64,000 nt of DNA, taken from positions 2,467,671 through 2,531,670 of the forward strand of contig NZ_JOMJ01000003.1 in the NCBI RefSeq assembly GCF_000711295.1, read 5' to 3'. This document shows positions 1-8,601 of the stretch, in pieces. The notes beneath the pieces are model-generated. The model had not been told where the DNA came from. It saw only the letters and a list, made by a program, of their open reading frames with translations, and did not search any database. Made by a program: the position numbers and the translations under genes. Source of the stretch: Desulfohalovibrio reitneri. Lineage in GTDB: Bacteria; Desulfobacterota; Desulfovibrionia; Desulfovibrionales; Desulfovibrionaceae. Each line of letters starts with the position of its first letter. Position 1 is the stretch's first letter.

Positions 1-374
1 GGAAGTTCCCCACCTGGCTGGCTCCGGTCCAGGCCAAGATCCTGACCGTGACCGACGACCAGGCGGAATACGCGGCGCAGGTCGAACGGCGGCTCGGTGC
101 CGCCGGTGTTCGCGTTGAAGCGGACCTGCGCAACGAAAAGCTGGGCTACAAGGTGCGCGAGGCCCAGTTGGAAAAGGTCCCCTTCATGCTTGTCATCGGA
201 GACAAGGAGATGGAGGAGGGCGGCGTCAACGTGCGGTTGCGCGGCGGCGAAAACCTTGGGCTCAAGAGCGTGGAGGAGGCAGTCGGCCTCATCCGCGACG
301 ACGCGGCCGAACCGTTCAAACGCGGAGGAATGAGCTATAGCTTCGAAGCATGCCCGAACGAACCGGCAGATTAG
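1..374 (+). CDS. thrS: Threonyl-tRNA synthetase, C-terminal part (cut by window start)
   Basis: This is the end of a class II threonyl-tRNA synthetase, covering the anticodon-binding domain. It reads open from the window edge in the frame beginning at base 3. The opening FPTWLAPVQAKIL and the later VIGDKEMEEGGVNVR and LRGGENLGL match the C-terminal alpha/beta anticodon-binding fold of ThrS. The enzyme charges tRNA-Thr in the cytoplasm. The reading frame ends at the TAG at 372-374, about 38 bases inside the infC frame, so the two genes overlap and may be translationally coupled. The order thrS-infC-rpmI-rplT-pheS-pheT is a classic bacterial translation operon. The catalytic and editing domains lie outside the window. 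Confidence 0.93.
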   Translation, partial: KFPTWLAPVQAKILTVTDDQAEYAAQVERRLGAAGVRVEADLRNEKLGYKVREAQLEKVPFMLVIGDKEMEEGGVNVRLRGGENLGLKSVEEAVGLIRDDAAEPFKRGGMSYSFEACPNEPAD

Positions 375-885
375 GGTTCCGCAGGTCAGAGTCATCGCCG
401 AGGACGGCGAGCAGGTCGGGGTGATTCCCACCGACCAGGCGATGGCCATGGCCCAGGAAAAGGGCCTGGACCTGGTGGAGGTGGCGCCCAACGCCGACCC
501 GCCGGTCTGCCGGATCATGGATTACGGCAAGTACAAGTACGAGCAGCAGAAGAAGCAGCAGTCGGCCCGCAAGAAGCAGTCCCAGGTCCAGATCAAAGAG
601 ATCAAGTTCCGGCCGAAGACGGACGAGCACGACTACCAGACCAAGATGAAGCATATCCGCCGCTTTCTCGACGGCGGAGACCGCGTCAAGGTCACAATCT
701 TCTTCCGCGGACGCGAGATCGTGCACAAGGATCGCGGCAACATGATCCTGGAACGCGTGGCCGAGGACCTGGCCGACGAGGCCAAGGTGGAACAGTCGGC
801 CCGCAGCGAGGGCCGCACCATGTTCATCCTGCTGGCTCCGGACAAGAAGCAGCCGGAAAAAAAGCAGCAGGGTGCCAACGAATAG
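337..885 (+). CDS. infC: Translation initiation factor IF-3, probable AUA start
   Basis: IF-3 binds the 30S subunit, keeps it apart from the 50S and checks start-codon pairing. The protein is about 182 aa, normal for the family. The N domain contains NRQIRVPQVRVI and the linker VAPNADPPVCRIMDYGKYKYE, followed by the C domain with EIKFRPKTDEHDY. The frame is closed by TGA at 331-333. No ATG, GTG or TTG lies between there and the GTG at 421, which would cut off the conserved RVPQVRVI segment. A Shine-Dalgarno GGAGGA at 324-329 sits 7 bases before an AUA codon at 337, which I take as the start. Rare AUU-type starts are known in infC and serve autoregulation. The first 38 bases overlap thrS. Confidence 0.92.
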   Translation: MASKHARTNRQIRVPQVRVIAEDGEQVGVIPTDQAMAMAQEKGLDLVEVAPNADPPVCRIMDYGKYKYEQQKKQQSARKKQSQVQIKEIKFRPKTDEHDYQTKMKHIRRFLDGGDRVKVTIFFRGREIVHKDRGNMILERVAEDLADEAKVEQSARSEGRTMFILLAPDKKQPEKKQQGANE

Positions 886-934
886 GCGTTTACCCCGCCA
901 TCCGGGCGGGGATTGAGATCAAGGAGTCGAGGAT

Positions 935-1132
935 ATGCCCAAGATCAAGACCAACCGGGCCGCGGCCAAGCGGTTCAAGAAGACCGGTTCCGGCAAGTTC
1001 ATGCGCCGGCAGCGCAACATGCGCCACATCCTGACCAAGATGAGCTCCAAGCGGCAGCGCCGCCTGAACGGCGAAGTGGTCCTGGACGGCGACGACGTGA
1101 AGCGCGTCAAGCGCATGTGCCCCTACCTGTAG
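935..1132 (+). CDS. rpmI: 50S ribosomal protein L35
   Basis: A 65-residue basic protein starting MPKIKTNRAAAKRFKKTGSGKF and ending MCPYL, matching bacterial L35 in length and sequence. It is a component of the large ribosomal subunit. It sits 49 bases after infC and is preceded by an AAGGAG Shine-Dalgarno at about 920. It is cotranscribed in the infC-rpmI-rplT-pheST operon. Confidence 0.97.
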   Translation: MPKIKTNRAAAKRFKKTGSGKFMRRQRNMRHILTKMSSKRQRRLNGEVVLDGDDVKRVKRMCPYL

Positions 1133-1147
1133 GGGAGAGGTTTTCCC

Positions 1148-1165
1148 CCGCCCGTTTCCGGGCGG
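1148..1165 (+). promoter_or_regulatory. Hairpin in the rpmI-rplT spacer
   Basis: CCGCCCG (1148-1154) and CGGGCGG (1159-1165) form a 7-bp stem with a TTTC loop in the 97-base spacer between rpmI and rplT. In other bacteria L20 represses its operon by binding structured mRNA in this area. Whether this hairpin serves that role here is inference; there is no U-tract, so it is not a simple terminator. Confidence 0.35.
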
Positions 1166-1229
1166 ACGGGTTGCGTACGGGCGGCGGACGCATGGCCCCC
1201 GGCGGACCCCAAACAACAAGGAGTGAACG

Positions 1230-1583
1230 ATGCGTGTCAAAAGGGGCGTAACAGCCCACAAGAAGCACAAGAAGTATCTCAAGCAGGCCAAGGGCTACTA
1301 CGGCGCCCGCTCCAAGCTGTACCGCACCGCCCGCGAGACCGTTGAACGGTCCATGGCCTATGCCTACCGCGACCGCAAGAACAAGAAGCGCGAGTTCCGC
1401 AAGCTGTGGATCGTGCGCATCAACGCCGCCGCCCGCGAGCACGGCCTGAGCTATTCCCGCCTGATGGCCGGACTGAAGAACGCCGGCGTGGGCATCGACC
1501 GCAAGATGCTGGCCGACATGGCCGTGCGGGAAAAGGAAAGCTTCGCCAAACTGGCTGAAGTGGCCAAGTCCTCCCTGACCTAG
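1230..1583 (+). CDS. rplT: 50S ribosomal protein L20
   Basis: A 117-aa basic protein of exact L20 length, with the family signature [23 protein letters not shown] truncated here to its key parts ([31 protein letters not shown]). L20 is an early assembly protein binding 23S rRNA, and in many bacteria it is the autogenous repressor of the infC-rpmI-rplT operon. A good Shine-Dalgarno (AAGGAG) precedes the ATG. pheS starts 10 bases after its stop. Confidence 0.97.
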   Translation: MRVKRGVTAHKKHKKYLKQAKGYYGARSKLYRTARETVERSMAYAYRDRKNKKREFRKLWIVRINAAAREHGLSYSRLMAGLKNAGVGIDRKMLADMAVREKESFAKLAEVAKSSLT

Positions 1584-1593
1584 CGGGGCGTCC

Positions 1594-2643
1594 ATGGCCG
1601 ACGCCCAGGCGATCCGCGACGAACTGGCGTCCCTGGCCATCGAGGCGAGGGACGCCCTGTCCAAGGCGACCTCCGAAGACGAGGTGGAAGAGGCCCGCGT
1701 CCGCTATCTGGGGCGCAAGGGCCGCTTGGCGCAGTGCATGGCCGCCATGCCGGGGCTGGACGCCTCCGAGCGTCCGGCCGTGGGGCAGGCCGCCAACCAG
1801 GCCAAGGCCGAGCTGAACACCCTGCTGGACGAGGCCAAGCAGCGCCTCGCCCGGGAAAAGGCCAAGGCCGCCTCCGCCGGGTTCGACCCCACCATGCCCG
1901 GCCGCGCCCCGGCCCCCGGCTCCCTCCATCCGGTCACCCTTGTCATGGAGGAGCTGTGCTCCGTGCTCCAGCGGCTGGGTTTCGACGTGGTCTCCGGCCC
2001 GGAGATCGAGACCGACTGGCACAACTTCGAGGCCCTGAACATGCCGCCCGACCACCCGGCGCGCGACATGCAGGACACCCTCTACGTGACCGACTCGGTG
2101 GTGCTGCGCACCCACACCTCGCCCCTGCAGATCCGCTCCATGCTGGCCACGGAGCCGCCGGTGGCGGTCATCGCCCCGGGCCGCGTTTTCCGGCGCGACT
2201 CGGACCTGACCCACACCCCCATGTTCCACCAGATCGAGGGGCTTTTGGTGGACACCGCGTCCTCCCTGGCCGACCTGCGCGGCGTCCTCTCCTCGCTCTG
2301 CCGCCAGTTATTCGGCCCGGACACCAAGCTCCGCTTCCGTCCCTCCTTCTTCCCCTTCACCGAGCCCAGCGTGGAGGTGGACATCTCCTGCTCCATCTGC
2401 GGCGGGCACGGCGGCGTGGGGCAGGACCCCTGCCGCACCTGCAAGGAGTCGGGCTGGATCGAGATTCTGGGCGCGGGCATGGTGGACCCCGAGGTGTTCC
2501 GCCACGTGGGCTACGACCCCGAGCGGTACACCGGCTGGGCCTTCGGCCTGGGCATCGAGCGGGTGGCCATGCTCAAGTACGGCATCGGCGACATCCGCAT
2601 GTACTTCGAAAACGACCTCCGCTTCCTGGGCCAGTTCGCCTAG
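1594..2643 (+). CDS. pheS: Phenylalanyl-tRNA synthetase alpha subunit
   Basis: The catalytic alpha subunit of the (alpha-beta)2 PheRS that charges tRNA-Phe. It is 349 aa, the usual length. The N-terminal coiled coil (about residues 1-90) binds tRNA, followed by the class II catalytic core with [17 protein letters not shown] (motif 1 area), [19 protein letters not shown] (motif 2) and [12 protein letters not shown] near the end (motif 3). A small insert with CSICGGHG and CRTC is typical of many bacterial PheS proteins. It lies 10 bases after rplT and 51 bases before pheT, in the same operon. Confidence 0.97.
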   Translation: MADAQAIRDELASLAIEARDALSKATSEDEVEEARVRYLGRKGRLAQCMAAMPGLDASERPAVGQAANQAKAELNTLLDEAKQRLAREKAKAASAGFDPTMPGRAPAPGSLHPVTLVMEELCSVLQRLGFDVVSGPEIETDWHNFEALNMPPDHPARDMQDTLYVTDSVVLRTHTSPLQIRSMLATEPPVAVIAPGRVFRRDSDLTHTPMFHQIEGLLVDTASSLADLRGVLSSLCRQLFGPDTKLRFRPSFFPFTEPSVEVDISCSICGGHGGVGQDPCRTCKESGWIEILGAGMVDPEVFRHVGYDPERYTGWAFGLGIERVAMLKYGIGDIRMYFENDLRFLGQFA

Positions 2644-2694
2644 GGGGCTCCGGGCCTCCCCCGGGGGGCCGATGATTCGCGGGAGCAGCTTCCT

Positions 2695-5094
2695 ATGCGC
2701 GTGAGTTTGCAGTGGCTTCGGGAAATGACGCCCTTTGATGGCACGCCCGAGCGGTTGGCGGACCAGCTGACCATGCTCGGCCTGGAAGTGGACGAGATCG
2801 CCCGCCCCTTCGCCGGGCTGGAGGGCGTGGTCATCGGCCATGTCGTCGAGTGCGGCCCCCACCCGGACGCGGACAAGCTCTCCGTGACCCGCGTGGACGT
2901 GGGCGACGAGACCCTGGACATCGTCTGCGGCGCGCCCAACGTGGCCAAGGGCCAGACCGTGGCCGTGGCCAAGGTGGGCACCACCCTCCCCGACGGCCTG
3001 AAGATCAAGAAGGCCAAGATCCGCGGCCAGGCCTCCCACGGCATGATCTGCTCCGAGCGGGAGCTGTCCCTGGGCGAGGGCCACGAGGGCATCCTGGCCC
3101 TTGAGGGCGATTTCACCCCCGGCCAGCGCTTCATGGACGCCCTGGGCCTGGACGACACCGTCCTCGACATCGACCTCACGCCCAACCGCGCCGACTGCCT
3201 CTCCCACCTTGGCGTGGCCCGCGAGGCGGCCCTGGCCTTCGGCCTGCCCCTCACCCCGCCCCTGTCCTTTCCCGAGGAGATTTCCGAAGCAGCGGACGCG
3301 GATTGGCGCATCGACATCGACGACCCCGAGCTGTGCCCCCTCTACATGGCCCGCGTCATTCGCGGCGTCTCCGTGGGCCCCTCCCCGCTGTGGCTGCGCA
3401 AGCGGCTGCTGGCCGTGGGGCAGCGGCCGGTGAACAACGTGGTGGACGTGACCAACTACGTGCTTCTGGAAATGGGCCACCCCCTGCACGCCTTTGACGA
3501 GGACCTGCTGCGCGGCGGCGTGGTGCGCGTGGCCCCTTCCGGCGAGCCGCGCGATTTCACCACCCTGGACGGCCAGATCCGCCGCCTGGAGCCGGACGAC
3601 CTGCTCATTTGGGACAACGAGCGGCCGGTGGCCCTGGCCGGGGTCATGGGCGGCGCGGACACCGAGATGCACGGCCGGTCCGCCAACGTGCTGCTGGAGT
3701 GCGCCGTGTTCAAGCCCGCCAGCATCCGCCGCACAGCCCGCCGCCAAGCCCTTCCCTCCGAGGCCTCCCACCGCTTCGAGCGCGGCGTGGACCAGGCCGG
3801 GGCGCGCAAGGCCTGCGACCGGGCCGCCCAGCTCATCCAGGCCACGGCCGGGGGCAGGGTGCTCTCCGGCGTGGCCCGCTCCGAGCCCAAGCCCTGGCAA
3901 GCCCCCACCCTGGGCTTCCGCCCCGCCCGCGCCTCCGAGGTGGTGGGCATCGAATTCGACCACGGTTTTTGCCGCGACACCCTGCGCGGCCTGGGCTGCG
4001 AGGTCTCCGGCGACGAATCCGCCGAGTGGTCCGTGGTGCCGCCCTCCCACCGGCTGGACCTGGAGCGCGAGATCGATCTGGTGGAAGAGGTCGCCCGCGT
4101 CTACGGCATGGACAACATTCCCACCACCCTGCCGCGCGTGCGCAAGTCCCTGGAGGATGCGGCCAAGCCCGAGAGCGAGTACGACTTCGAGCTGCGCCTC
4201 AAGCGCTGGGCGCGCGGCGCGGGGTTGCGCGAGTGCATCAACTACGCCTTCCTCTCCCACCGCGAGCTGGACCTGCTGGGCCTGCCCTCGGACAACCGCG
4301 TGGACGTGGCCAACCCCCTCTCCGAGGAGCAGGGGGCCATGCGCACCGCGGTCTGCTCCGGGCTGGTGCGCAACCTGGGCCACAACCTGGCCCATGGCCA
4401 GGCCGACCTCCGCCTCTTCGAGCTGGCCAAGGCCTTCTTCGCCGACCCGGACTCCGAGACCACCGTGCGCGAGGAGCCCCGGCTGGCCGTCCTGCTGCAC
4501 GGCCGCGCCCATCCCGGCGGTTTCCCGTACGGCGACGAGCCCGTGGGCTACGCCGACCTCAAGGGCATCGTCGAGGATCTGGCCCGCTACCTCAATCTGC
4601 CGTCCCTGTGCTTCACGCTGGAGGAGGACCACCCCTTCATGGAGCCCGCCGTCCAGGTCTCCCTGGCCGGTCGCCCCCTGGGCGCGCTGGGCCGCCTGCG
4701 GGCCGACCCCGCGGCCGAGGCCAAGGCCCGCACCGACGCCTGGCTGGCCGAACTGGACGCCACCGCCCTGCGCGAACTGGACCGCTCCGACACCCGCCAC
4801 TTCCAGCAGCTGCCCGTCTACCCGGCCTCCTGGCGCGACGTCACCCTGGTCGTGCCGGACGGCGTCCAGGCCGGGGGCATCGAGGAAGCCATGCGCGGGG
4901 CCAACCACCCCCTCATGGAGTCCGTGCGCATGGTCAACGCCTACCGCCCCGAAGGCGCGGCCGAGCGCAACCTCTCCTTCCGCCTCACCTACCGCTCCCC
5001 CAAGAAGACCCTCAAGGACGCCGAAGTGGACAAGGCCCACGACGCCGTCATCAAGGCCGTCCTGAACGCCCTGCCCGTCAAGGCGCAGGAATAG
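2695..5094 (+). CDS. pheT: Phenylalanyl-tRNA synthetase beta subunit
   Basis: The 799-aa beta subunit of PheRS, full length. Visible domains in order: N-terminal segment MRVSLQWL, tRNA-binding OB fold (about 40-150, CGPHPDADKL and GQASHGMICSERE), B3/B4 editing domain (about 215-390), B5 domain (about 405-480), the pseudo-catalytic core (about 490-690) and the C-terminal anticodon-binding domain (about 705-797, SFRLTYRSPKKTLKD). It forms the heterotetramer with PheS and edits mischarged Tyr-tRNA-Phe. It is the last gene of the translation operon; a strong intrinsic terminator follows 20 bases after the stop. Confidence 0.97.
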   Translation: MRVSLQWLREMTPFDGTPERLADQLTMLGLEVDEIARPFAGLEGVVIGHVVECGPHPDADKLSVTRVDVGDETLDIVCGAPNVAKGQTVAVAKVGTTLPDGLKIKKAKIRGQASHGMICSERELSLGEGHEGILALEGDFTPGQRFMDALGLDDTVLDIDLTPNRADCLSHLGVAREAALAFGLPLTPPLSFPEEISEAADADWRIDIDDPELCPLYMARVIRGVSVGPSPLWLRKRLLAVGQRPVNNVVDVTNYVLLEMGHPLHAFDEDLLRGGVVRVAPSGEPRDFTTLDGQIRRLEPDDLLIWDNERPVALAGVMGGADTEMHGRSANVLLECAVFKPASIRRTARRQALPSEASHRFERGVDQAGARKACDRAAQLIQATAGGRVLSGVARSEPKPWQAPTLGFRPARASEVVGIEFDHGFCRDTLRGLGCEVSGDESAEWSVVPPSHRLDLEREIDLVEEVARVYGMDNIPTTLPRVRKSLEDAAKPESEYDFELRLKRWARGAGLRECINYAFLSHRELDLLGLPSDNRVDVANPLSEEQGAMRTAVCSGLVRNLGHNLAHGQADLRLFELAKAFFADPDSETTVREEPRLAVLLHGRAHPGGFPYGDEPVGYADLKGIVEDLARYLNLPSLCFTLEEDHPFMEPAVQVSLAGRPLGALGRLRADPAAEAKARTDAWLAELDATALRELDRSDTRHFQQLPVYPASWRDVTLVVPDGVQAGGIEEAMRGANHPLMESVRMVNAYRPEGAAERNLSFRLTYRSPKKTLKDAEVDKAHDAVIKAVLNALPVKAQE

Positions 5095-5114
5095 GCGGGC
5101 AACAGATACCGATG

Positions 5115-5155
5115 AAAAGGCCCGGGCGCTTGAAGCGTCCGGGCCTTTTATTTTG
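5115..5155 (+). terminator. Intrinsic terminator of the translation operon
   Basis: AAAAGGCCCGGGCGC pairs with GCGTCCGGGCCTTTT (one G-U pair) around a 3-4 base loop, followed by a T-rich run TTTTATTTT. It sits just after the pheT stop and is the expected end of the thrS-pheT transcript. Confidence 0.92.
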
Positions 5156-5169
5156 GAGAAGGGGAAAGA

Positions 5170-5250
5170 AGAAGGATTTCGCCCTGCGGGCGACCAGGGC
5201 CTGCGCGGCCCTGGACCCGCGGCAAACTAACTTTGCATGTGTTTCGCGGG
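5170..5250 (+). repeat. Intergenic mosaic repeat, copy A
   Basis: The stretch after the pheT terminator has no convincing gene. It holds two short hairpins (TCGCCC-TGC-GGGCGA and CCAGGGCC-TGCG-CGGCCCTGG) followed by a core CTGGACCCGCGGCAAACT then TTGCATGTG (5211-5241). The same core, inverted and preceded by different hairpins, occurs at 9478-9600. The rest of the gap up to 5390 is G-rich and shows nothing I can name. Confidence 0.6.
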
Positions 5251-5390
5251 ATGGGAGGTGGTGGAGTGGCGGGGAGGGAGCGCCACGGCGAAGGGGCGAA
5301 TCAGGGGGGGCGGCATGAGGAAAAGGGAGAAGGGGCGGAACCGGAACGAGGCGGGAGGTGGGTGCACGGGAGATGATTTGCGGTGCGGGG

Positions 5391-5843
5391 CTACGCTTCA
5401 ACCGATTCTTTCAGGCTGTTTTGTTCCCGCAGCCATCCTCGGATGCGGCCCGCAAGCTGGTCTCGGCAGGCTCGCAGGGCGGTGAGGCGCGTGTCCTCGT
5501 TGCCCTGCACCGCGTCCGGGTCCGGGGTGGGCCAGTGGAGGTAGTTGGCATGGCCGGGGTAGATGGGGCAGCGTTCGCCTGTGGTGTCGTCGCAGAGGGT
5601 GATGATGTGGTCGAAGATGCGGCCGGAGGAGAACAGGGAGAAGGCGGTGGCCGACTCCACGGTGGGCGGCGGCAGCCCGGTTTCCTCGAGGACCAGGGCG
5701 CACAGCGGGTCGAGCGGCGCGGTTTCGAATCCCGCGCTTTGCGCCTCGAATTCGCCCGGCGCGAGCGCCGAGAGGATGGCCTCGGCCATGCGGGATCGCG
5801 AACCGTGCCGCGAGCCCACGAAAAGGACGCGTGTGGGGGTCAT
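5391..5843 (-). CDS. Low-molecular-weight phosphatase/ArsC-fold protein lacking the catalytic Cys
   Basis: A 150-aa protein of the LMW tyrosine phosphatase/thioredoxin-coupled arsenate reductase fold. The start MTPTRVLFVG follows an SD (GGAGGG) on the minus strand. The family P-loop CX5R(S/T) should fall at residues 10-17 but reads GSRHGSRS: the nucleophilic Cys is GGC (Gly) and the second P-loop Cys is also absent. Downstream family features remain: FDHIITLCDDTTGERCPIYPG (both Cys kept) and a DP-containing HWPTPDPDAVQG. Chemistry based on the P-loop Cys is therefore not possible, and I infer a binding or regulatory role, or decay. It is divergent from the MerR gene and far from the ars operon at 20-21 kb. 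Confidence 0.75.
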   Translation of the reverse strand: MTPTRVLFVGSRHGSRSRMAEAILSALAPGEFEAQSAGFETAPLDPLCALVLEETGLPPPTVESATAFSLFSSGRIFDHIITLCDDTTGERCPIYPGHANYLHWPTPDPDAVQGNEDTRLTALRACRDQLAGRIRGWLREQNSLKESVEA

Positions 5844-6003
5844 GGCATCCCTCCGAAGGGATGGAGTGCGATGATGGATGGTACCCGCGGCATGTGAACC
5901 CGGCAAGGAAAACCGGGTCGCCGCCGTCTGGAGCGAGAGCGGAAATCAACCATGCCGTAACAGCCTGTTTACTCCCGTCCCGGGCACGGCTAGGATGCCG
6001 GGC

Positions 6004-6396
6004 ATGTCCGATTCCGGCGGTCACGGCGGCAATTACAAGATAGGCCAGGCGGCGGAGCTGCTTGGTGTGAAGCCGTACGTCCTGCGCTTCTGGGAGTCGG
6101 AGTTTCCGCAAATCCAGCCCCGCCGCAGTTCCACCGGCCAGCGCGTCTACGACGACGACTCCCTGCACGTCGTGCGCCGGGTCAAATATCTGCTGTACGA
6201 TGAAGGACTTACCATTGAAGGCGCGCGCAAGCGGCTGGAGGAGGACGACCGGGCCGGGGTGCTGGCCGAGGTGGAAGCCGAGCTGCGGGGTATCCGGGCC
6301 ATGCTGGCCGGGGAGTCGCCAGGGGAGGACGCTTCCGGGGGCACCCCAGCCGAGGGCGGACAGCTTACCTTGTGGAACGGTCCAGGGGGGAAATAA
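6004..6396 (+). CDS. MerR-family transcriptional regulator
   Basis: A 130-aa DNA-binding protein. The MerR winged-helix is at about residues 10-80 (YKIGQAAELLGVKPYVLRFW, then RRSSTGQRVYDDDSL and VRRVKYLLYDEGLTIEGARK). The C-terminal part is short, with no Cys cluster, so it is unlikely to be a metal sensor. MlrA-like or MerR proteins of this short type are often found after pheT in deltaproteobacteria. I chose ATG 6004 because the homologous region begins 10 residues later. The upstream in-frame extension to 5878 has no MerR features. Confidence 0.85.
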   Translation: MSDSGGHGGNYKIGQAAELLGVKPYVLRFWESEFPQIQPRRSSTGQRVYDDDSLHVVRRVKYLLYDEGLTIEGARKRLEEDDRAGVLAEVEAELRGIRAMLAGESPGEDASGGTPAEGGQLTLWNGPGGK

Positions 6397-6470
6397 GCAT
6401 TGCTATTTTCTATGGGCATGGGTAGCGTCATAAATAAGGAGGAGGCAACAGTGCAACCGGAGGTGCTGCT

Positions 6471-7940
6471 ATGCCGCCACGCAGACTCGTCCGGGAAGGG
6501 CCCGGGGCCCATAGCGAGGACTACAAGCTCTTCACCGATCTCGCTCCGGTGGGGATGTTCCTTTCCACAACGGATGGACGCTTTCTCTGGGTCAACCGCG
6601 CCCTTGCCGAAATATTCGGCTACGACTCCCCTGACGCCGTGCTCGCCAACGTCACCAACATCGCCGAGGATATCTACGACGACCCAGCGCTCCGCGAGGG
6701 GGTCGTTGAAGCTGTCCGGCAAAATCCCAAGCACGCGCGCTTCAGCCACGTCTACCGCCGCCGCGACGGCAGCCGCTTCCAGGCCCACCTCAATCTGTCC
6801 CTGAGCCGGGACGAGGATGGGCGGCCCTTCCTCATCGGCACCATTGAGGACGTCACCGAGCTCGAGCAGGCACTGGCGGATTTGCGCGAGTCCGAAGAAC
6901 GCTTCCACGCCATCTTCGATTACGCCCCACTGGGCATCTACCAGTCCACGCCCGAAGGGGAGTACCGGCTGGTGAACCCGAAGTTCGCGGAGTTGTTCGG
7001 CTACTCCTCTCCCCGGCAGCTGCTGGAGGAAGTGAAGAACGCCGAGAATCTTTACTTAGACCCCGCCCAGCGCCTTGAGATGCTGGAGATTCTGGAGGAG
7101 GAGGACTCCGTTCTGGAATTCGAGTCCGTGGCCAAACGGCGCGACGGCTCCACCTTCATCGCCCAGCGGGCGGTGCGGGCCATACGGGAGAACGGCCGCA
7201 TAACCCGGCTCAAGGGATTCGTGCAGGACGTCACCAAGCGCCGCGAACTGGAGCGGCAGCGGGAGGACGTGGACCGACTCGTCCGTCACGACCTGCGCAG
7301 CCCGGTAGTCTCCTTCCAGGCTGGCCTGCGGCTTCTGCGCTCGGATGACGCGCGCCTGGACAAGGGCGAGGTGCTGGATCACCTGGAGCGCAACTGCGAC
7401 CAGATGCTGCGGCTTCTGGATCTGTCCAGGGACGTGGGCAAGATGGAGCGCGGCGAGTTTCGGTTGAATAGCGAGGCCGTGGACCTTTCCGACCTGGTGG
7501 GGGAGGCGGCCGAGTGCGCCGCGGAGTCCTGCTTCGGGGTGGAGGTCAAGCTGCCGGAAGATTGCCGGCTCAGCGTGTCCGGCGACCGCACCCTGCTGTT
7601 CTGCCTGTTCGAGAACCTGCTGCGCAACGCCGTGGAGGCCTCGGAACCTGGAAGGGAAGTGCGGGTGGAGGCCGGGGATGAGGAGGGGCTGGCGCTGGTC
7701 ACAGTGGCCAACCCGACACCAGTGCCGGAATCGTTGCGCGACTGTTTCTTCGACAAGTACGCCACCTACGGCAAGAGCCACGGCACTGGACTGGGCACCT
7801 ACTGGGCCAGGCTCATCGCCGACGCCCACCACGGGGGCATCGAACTGGACACAGGCGACGAGCAGGGAACCCGGGTCACGGTGAAGCTTCCCCAGTGGCA
7901 AGGGGACGACCCGCTTGCCTCTCCTCTCCAACCCCGGTAA
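6471..7940 (+). CDS. PAS-PAS sensor histidine kinase
   Basis: A 489-aa soluble sensor kinase. Two PAS domains (about 20-135 and 140-258; APVGMFLSTTDGRFLWVN and APLGIYQSTPEGEYRLVN) precede a dimerisation helix with phospho-acceptor His273 (RLVRHDLRSPVVSF). The HATPase domain follows, with N box ENLLRNAVEAS and G boxes GTGLGTYWARLIADAHHGG. No transmembrane segment is seen, so it senses cytoplasmic signals. The ATG at 6471 has SD GGAGG at 6459-6463; a GTG at 6451 with a stronger SD is out of frame. No response regulator is adjacent. The gene ends 11 bases before cbiC, so the kinase may be cotranscribed with corrin biosynthesis genes. Confidence 0.9.
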   Translation: MPPRRLVREGPGAHSEDYKLFTDLAPVGMFLSTTDGRFLWVNRALAEIFGYDSPDAVLANVTNIAEDIYDDPALREGVVEAVRQNPKHARFSHVYRRRDGSRFQAHLNLSLSRDEDGRPFLIGTIEDVTELEQALADLRESEERFHAIFDYAPLGIYQSTPEGEYRLVNPKFAELFGYSSPRQLLEEVKNAENLYLDPAQRLEMLEILEEEDSVLEFESVAKRRDGSTFIAQRAVRAIRENGRITRLKGFVQDVTKRRELERQREDVDRLVRHDLRSPVVSFQAGLRLLRSDDARLDKGEVLDHLERNCDQMLRLLDLSRDVGKMERGEFRLNSEAVDLSDLVGEAAECAAESCFGVEVKLPEDCRLSVSGDRTLLFCLFENLLRNAVEASEPGREVRVEAGDEEGLALVTVANPTPVPESLRDCFFDKYATYGKSHGTGLGTYWARLIADAHHGGIELDTGDEQGTRVTVKLPQWQGDDPLASPLQPR

Positions 7941-7950
7941 CAAAGAGGGG

Positions 7951-8601
7951 ATGGGCAAGCCACCGTTCACTCTCATCTCCGATCCCCAGGCCATCGAGCG
8001 CGAGTCCATGGCCCGCATCGAGGCCGAAGTCCCCGAGCCGCGCCCCTTCCAGGGGCTGGAATGGCTGGTGGCCCGGCGCATGGTCCACACCACGGCCGAC
8101 TTCGAACTGCTGGACCTGATACGCTTCTCACCCGGCGCGGCCGAGGCGGGGCGCAACGCCCTGGCCTCCGGGGCCACGGTGCTCACGGATACCCGCATGG
8201 CCCTGTGCGGCATTCCCTCCCGGCGGTTGGAGCCATTGGGCTGCAACGCAGTCTGCCTCATGGAGGACCCGGAGACCTACCGCCTGGCCTCGGTGCTGGG
8301 CGTCACCCGCGCGGCCGCGGCCGTGGACGTGGCCCTGGGCCGGGGGATGCTGGACGTGGTGGTCATCGGCAACGCGCCCACCGCCCTCATCCGTCTCATG
8401 GAGCACATGCTTGCCGGGCAGGCCGAACCGCGCCTTGTGGTGGGCATGCCGGTGGGCTTCGTCAACGCGGCCGAGTCCAAGGCCTGGCTGGAGTCCCACT
8501 GCCCCGCGCCGTACGTCACCATCTCCGGCCGCAAAGGCGGTTCCGCCCTGGCGGCCTGCGTAGTCAACGCCCTGGCCCAGGCCGCCCTGGAGAGCGAGTG
8601 A
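7951..8601 (+). CDS. cbiC: (Cobalt-)precorrin-8 methylmutase
   Basis: A 216-aa CbiC/CobH enzyme that moves a methyl group from C-11 to C-12 to give (co)hydrogenobyrinate in adenosylcobalamin synthesis. Family motifs seen: ARRMVHTTADFELLDLIRF (containing the catalytic-His region), TVLTDTRMALCGI, VVIGNAPTALIRLMEHM and VGMPVGFVNAAESK. The ATG at 7951 has a purine-rich SD (AAGAGGGG); a TTG at 7915 is possible but lies inside the kinase gene. The TGA stop overlaps the next gene's GTG by 4 bases. In an anaerobic sulfate reducer the cobalt-early (Cbi) pathway is expected. Confidence 0.93.
   Translation: MGKPPFTLISDPQAIERESMARIEAEVPEPRPFQGLEWLVARRMVHTTADFELLDLIRFSPGAAEAGRNALASGATVLTDTRMALCGIPSRRLEPLGCNAVCLMEDPETYRLASVLGVTRAAAAVDVALGRGMLDVVVIGNAPTALIRLMEHMLAGQAEPRLVVGMPVGFVNAAESKAWLESHCPAPYVTISGRKGGSALAACVVNALAQAALESE

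Noticed and set aside
421..885. infC starting at GTG 421
   Set aside because: It would remove the conserved N-terminal segment NRQIRVPQVRVI and has no ribosome-binding site; AUA 337 has a well-placed SD.
6451..6804. GTG at 6451 with a strong SD as the kinase start
   Set aside because: It opens a different frame without PAS similarity; ATG 6471 has its own SD and leads into the PAS domain.
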